Shown here: positions 7,528 through 9,811 of the stretch, piece by piece
How positions within the stretch are numbered: position 1 is the first letter of the stretch
Layout of the letters: each line of letters begins with the position of its first letter
From: Ruminococcus sp. UBA3387
GTDB lineage: Bacteria; Bacillota; Clostridia; Oscillospirales; Ruminococcaceae
DNA length: 9,811 bases
Reading direction: 5' to 3'
NCBI GenBank assembly: GCA_002358895.1
Contig: DEPR01000049.1
Coordinates: forward strand, 1 to 9,811
Position numbers and translations under genes: made by a program
Notes under the pieces: model-generated
The model's database searches: none
What the model was told of the DNA's origin: nothing
What the model saw: the letters and a program-made list of their open reading frames with translations, nothing else

Positions 7528-8730
7528 TTATTTTATATCATTTAAAAAATCTATAATCTTTTTTGTCTGAACAATGTTGTTTTTGTATTCGAGAACGTAT
7601 TTCTGAGCAGCTTCACCGTATTGACGGCGTTCATTTTCAGACATTTCACCCACCTGCTGTAAAAGCTCAGTAAGTGTCTGAATTGAGTCATCTGCAGGAT
7701 AGAATATGTATGGTTCGTATTCGTCAGGAATTCCATCTAACCTGTATGCAACAACAGGTGTTCCCGAAGCGAGATATTCCATAGTCTTTGACGGGAAGCT
7801 GTATTTTGTGAACTCATCATTGTTAAGTCTGGGGTTTACAAGAACAGTAGCCTGCTTCTGAAGCTCTAAAACCTCATTTCTTGAAAGTTGACCCTTGAAA
7901 ATAATACGGCTGTCTTCCTTGGAAGCCTGCCTGATTTCAGCTTCGCTGTCGCCAATTCCACAGATAACAAGTCGATAGTTTTCTTTTTCAATTTTTCTGA
8001 AAGCCTCTAAAAGATGAAGCACACCGAATTTTCTGTGAAGAGTGCCTGAATACATTATAATCCTCTCACCGTTTTCATCAGTTGAAACAGCAGGAGTGTA
8101 GTTGTTTTCGGAGGCAATGCCCTCCATAACAACAAACGGCTGAGAAATGTTCATATATGTAGCCATATGCTTTGTGAGCAAAACAAAAGAGTCAACGCAG
8201 GAAATCAGATTGTAGGCATTAGTGGAGGACCAACGGGTAAAGGCTTTCTGCAATGCACTTTTTTTTGACGAAAGACTTGCCATATCAGGCAAATCAGCCA
8301 CAATAGCACAAACCTTAAGGTCGGGATAATTCAGCTTAGCCTTGTTGACTGCTTTGAGAAGATGATGAGATAACGTGTAAACAAACAGTGTTTTAGGTCC
8401 GTCATTCTTTCTGCACCAGGCTTTTAAAACCTTGTATGTTTTTATAGGCTTAAAAAAGTTGCGGATAAGTTTGATGTTGCAAAAACCGATGTTTATGCCA
8501 TTATCATTAAAAGTAAATTTCTTTACAAAAGGTCTGGAGTAATATTGAGGAAAGCTGTCAACAGGCAGAATGTTGAATAAAGGCATATGACAACCGAGGT
8601 TTTCACAGAATCCCTCGTATAAATTCCACTGCAAAGCGTTGGCAGCGTCCTGCATATTGTTTCTTGACTCTTTTCGGAACGCTTCTTCATATTCCTTGGG
8701 AATCAAGGTGGATAACATAGCATACTTCAT
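7528..8730 (-). CDS. Family 4 glycosyltransferase (GT-B fold)
   Basis: This is a 400-residue GT-B glycosyltransferase that would transfer one sugar from a nucleotide donor to the lipid-linked intermediate. The N-terminal acceptor-binding half runs to about residue 200, with LFVYTLSHHLLKAV (115-128) and IVADLPDM (143-150). The C-terminal donor-binding half has IMYSGTLHRKFGV (225-237), RLVICGIGDSE (253-263), IFKGQLSRNEV (277-287) and the donor loop SFPSKTMEYLASGTPVVAY (311-329). In the GT4 EX7E motif the second Glu is present (Glu318), but the first position is Tyr310. I recall a GT4 branch with SFPSK at this point in which that replacement is common. The ATG at 8730 is used because AAGGA lies 7 bases upstream; a TTG at 8751 would add seven residues and lies before the ribosome site. 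The gene begins 24 bases after the first GT2 gene. Confidence 0.9.
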   Translation of the reverse strand: MKYAMLSTLIPKEYEEAFRKESRNNMQDAANALQWNLYEGFCENLGCHMPLFNILPVDSFPQYYSRPFVKKFTFNDNGINIGFCNIKLIRNFFKPIKTYKVLKAWCRKNDGPKTLFVYTLSHHLLKAVNKAKLNYPDLKVCAIVADLPDMASLSSKKSALQKAFTRWSSTNAYNLISCVDSFVLLTKHMATYMNISQPFVVMEGIASENNYTPAVSTDENGERIIMYSGTLHRKFGVLHLLEAFRKIEKENYRLVICGIGDSEAEIRQASKEDSRIIFKGQLSRNEVLELQKQATVLVNPRLNNDEFTKYSFPSKTMEYLASGTPVVAYRLDGIPDEYEPYIFYPADDSIQTLTELLQQVGEMSENERRQYGEAAQKYVLEYKNNIVQTKKIIDFLNDIK

Positions 8731-8737
8731 ATAATAA

Positions 8738-8742
8738 TCCTT
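8738..8742 (-). promoter_or_regulatory. Shine-Dalgarno site fixing the GT4 start
   Basis: AAGGA lies 7 bases before the ATG at 8730. The alternative TTG at 8751 is upstream of this site and lacks a comparable one of its own. Confidence 0.7.
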
Positions 8743-8754
8743 AAATTGCAAATT

Positions 8755-9534
8755 TTATTTTGAAACACTTCTAATGCCCGAAAGCATTTTTCTATATGCT
8801 CTTTTCCAACCATAGTCCTTGTAGCGACCGTTGCGATGTTTATAGCAGTTGTAAAAAGAGATAAATCTGCTGAATTTTCCGTATAACAGGGAATAGATAA
8901 CACCCTTGTCAATAAAGAATTTATCGTTGTATCCCTCAAACCAGGAGGAATCTCTGTTGTCGGTCAGTTCAGCGATAGAAAGAGGGGCAGCCATAAGCTT
9001 CAGACCCTTTTTCAGACAGTCATATAGAAAAATACTATCTTCACCGCTACTGTATTTTGCACCACCACCGAAAAGCAGATTAAAGGAAATACCTTTCAGG
9101 AAAATGCTTTCACGGCGAATAGCAATTCGAGCGGCACCATATTTTCCGTAATTGAATTTATTAACATTAACAAACTTTGTGTTTTTATATCTCTTTGGAT
9201 TTTTTTCGTCAAGATTAAAAATGAACATATCAACATCAGGATAATCCTGAAAAAGCTCAGTAACAGTCTTGTCATAGCCGTCCTTAAAAATCATATCATC
9301 ATCAGCAAAAACGCAGATATCAGCAGTGCTACGCATAAGTATGTTGTTTCTGTTGAGGCCAACACCTTTTTCGTTGAAAGAAAGCCATTTAACAGGGAAG
9401 CCCTTGTAGTCAAATTCTTCAATCTCATTGCGATCGCATTGATTTCCTACAATAGCAGGAGTCTGAATATTCATTTTATCAAGCAATGAATGATCCTTCT
9501 GATTCATTGTTACAACTAATGTCTGTATGCTCAT
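8755..9534 (-). CDS. Family 2-like glycosyltransferase, first gene of the polysaccharide set
   Basis: This is a compact 259-residue GT-A glycosyltransferase of a type I recall from Firmicute polysaccharide clusters. It starts with a short strand and a VVTMNQKDHSLLDKMNIQT segment (7-25), followed by VGNQCDRN (29-36). KGVGLNRNNIL (56-66) occupies the place of the GT2 nucleotide-sugar motif. CVFADDDMIF (74-83) contains the metal-binding Asp78-80. FGGGAKYSSGEDSIF (155-169) holds Glu165-Asp166, the likely catalytic base area. The C-terminus is basic and aromatic (212-259), which suggests contact with the membrane or the lipid-linked acceptor. The ATG has GGAGA 6 bases upstream. The gene starts only 25 bases after the hairpin that follows the LRR gene, so its transcription must pass the hairpin or begin very close to it. 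Sugar specificity is unknown. Confidence 0.88.
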   Translation of the reverse strand: MSIQTLVVTMNQKDHSLLDKMNIQTPAIVGNQCDRNEIEEFDYKGFPVKWLSFNEKGVGLNRNNILMRSTADICVFADDDMIFKDGYDKTVTELFQDYPDVDMFIFNLDEKNPKRYKNTKFVNVNKFNYGKYGAARIAIRRESIFLKGISFNLLFGGGAKYSSGEDSIFLYDCLKKGLKLMAAPLSIAELTDNRDSSWFEGYNDKFFIDKGVIYSLLYGKFSRFISFYNCYKHRNGRYKDYGWKRAYRKMLSGIRSVSK

Positions 9535-9559
9535 TTATTTTCTCCAAAAATTATTTATT

Positions 9560-9591
9560 GTATGGCACAGCGAATAAACGCTGTGCCATAC
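9560..9591 (-). terminator. Hairpin terminator or attenuator after the LRR gene
   Basis: GTATGGCACAGCG and its exact reverse complement are separated by the 6-base loop AATAAA (plus-strand reading), giving a perfect 13-bp stem. It lies 20 bases after the LRR stop codon. Read in the gene direction, an A-run precedes the stem, and the sequence after it is AT-rich, with a five-T run only after nine mixed bases. On the plus strand the T-run follows the stem after one base. It therefore looks like a terminator that could work in both directions, perhaps leaky toward the glycosyltransferase genes. Confidence 0.8.
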
Positions 9592-9611
9592 GATTTTTAA
9601 ACGATATAGAA

Positions 9612-9811
9612 TTAACGAACAGTTACTGCATAACCACAGCCTGTAGCATAGCTTTCTGCATAAGAGCCTGCTGCAACTGAAAGAACAGTATTAGCGTTAG
9701 CCTGATAGAGAACAACTGAACCGATCTTAGTTACACCGTCAGGAATGTAAACACTTTCAAGTGATGTACAGTTTCTGAATGCGTAATTACCGATTGTTGT
9801 AAGCTTGCTGT
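9612..9811 (-). CDS. BspA-like leucine-rich repeat surface protein, C-terminal fragment
   Basis: Only the last 66 codons are in the window; the start is beyond the right edge. The visible sequence begins inside a treponemal/BspA-type LRR (LRR_5): LTTIGNYAFRNCTSLESVYI (residues 2-21 of the fragment) has the typical I..AF..C.SL..V.IP spacing and is followed by a second, partial repeat, DGVTKIGSVV. A closing segment with AAGSYAESYATGCGYAV is typical of how such LRR proteins end, where Ala/Tyr-rich 'Y+A' turns cap the solenoid. No LPXTG sorting signal or membrane segment is visible in this tail, so any cell-wall anchoring must come from the missing N-terminal part. Proteins of this kind are usually secreted and bind host or substrate surfaces. 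A role in the polysaccharide pathway is not indicated; the gene may simply flank the cluster. Confidence 0.8.
   Translation of the reverse strand, partial: SKLTTIGNYAFRNCTSLESVYIPDGVTKIGSVVLYQANANTVLSVAAGSYAESYATGCGYAVTVR

Noticed and set aside
9557..9562. TACAAT on the minus strand as a -10 box for the first glycosyltransferase gene
   Set aside because: It overlaps the base of the hairpin, and there is no -35-like hexamer 16-18 bases upstream and no extended -10 TG. It is probably a chance match.
9560..9591. Terminal inverted repeat of an insertion sequence
   Set aside because: The two arms are only 6 bases apart, with no transposase remnant or target duplication, so a hairpin terminator explains it.

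Overview
The window is the central part of a cell-surface polysaccharide (capsule or exopolysaccharide) gene cluster. All nine recognisable genes lie on the minus strand, so the cluster reads from right to left. The sequence is AT-rich. Most starts have a clear AGGAG/GGAGG-type Shine-Dalgarno site, which argues for a Firmicute over a Bacteroidete. The BspA-type leucine-rich repeat tail at the right edge is common in gut clostridia such as Ruminococcus relatives. That placement is an inference from style, not from a marker gene.

Layout in transcription order. (1) 9612-9811: last 66 codons of a BspA-like LRR surface protein, cut by the window edge. (2) 9560-9591: a perfect 13-bp hairpin closing that gene. 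(3) 9534 to 4007: five closely spaced genes, namely a GT2 glycosyltransferase, a GT4 glycosyltransferase, a Wzy-type polymerase, a second GT2 enzyme and a third GT-A enzyme with an unassigned C-terminal part. (4) 3984-2695: a Wzx-type flippase. (5) A 75-base gap with a possible promoter. (6) 2619-1588: a CapE-like UDP-GlcNAc 4,6-dehydratase/5-epimerase. (7) 1537-878: a hexapeptide-repeat acyltransferase. (8) 881-1: a CapF-like bifunctional reductase, cut by the left edge inside its cupin domain.

How the genes fit together. CapE and CapF are the first two steps of the UDP-N-acetyl-L-fucosamine pathway. The third enzyme, the C2-epimerase CapG, should lie just beyond the left edge. Three glycosyltransferases would build a lipid-linked repeat unit, the acyltransferase may add O-acetyl groups, Wzx would move the unit across the membrane, and Wzy would polymerise it. 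The initiating sugar-phosphate transferase and the chain-length/export proteins are not in the window.

No RNA genes, CRISPR arrays, insertion sequences or phage genes were seen, and no gene-free stretch exceeds 100 bases. I see a coherent but fairly ordinary Wzx/Wzy cluster rather than a new type of system. The points most worth checking are how transcription enters the cluster past the hairpin, the acyltransferase placed inside the FucNAc gene set, and the unassigned C-terminal half of the third glycosyltransferase.
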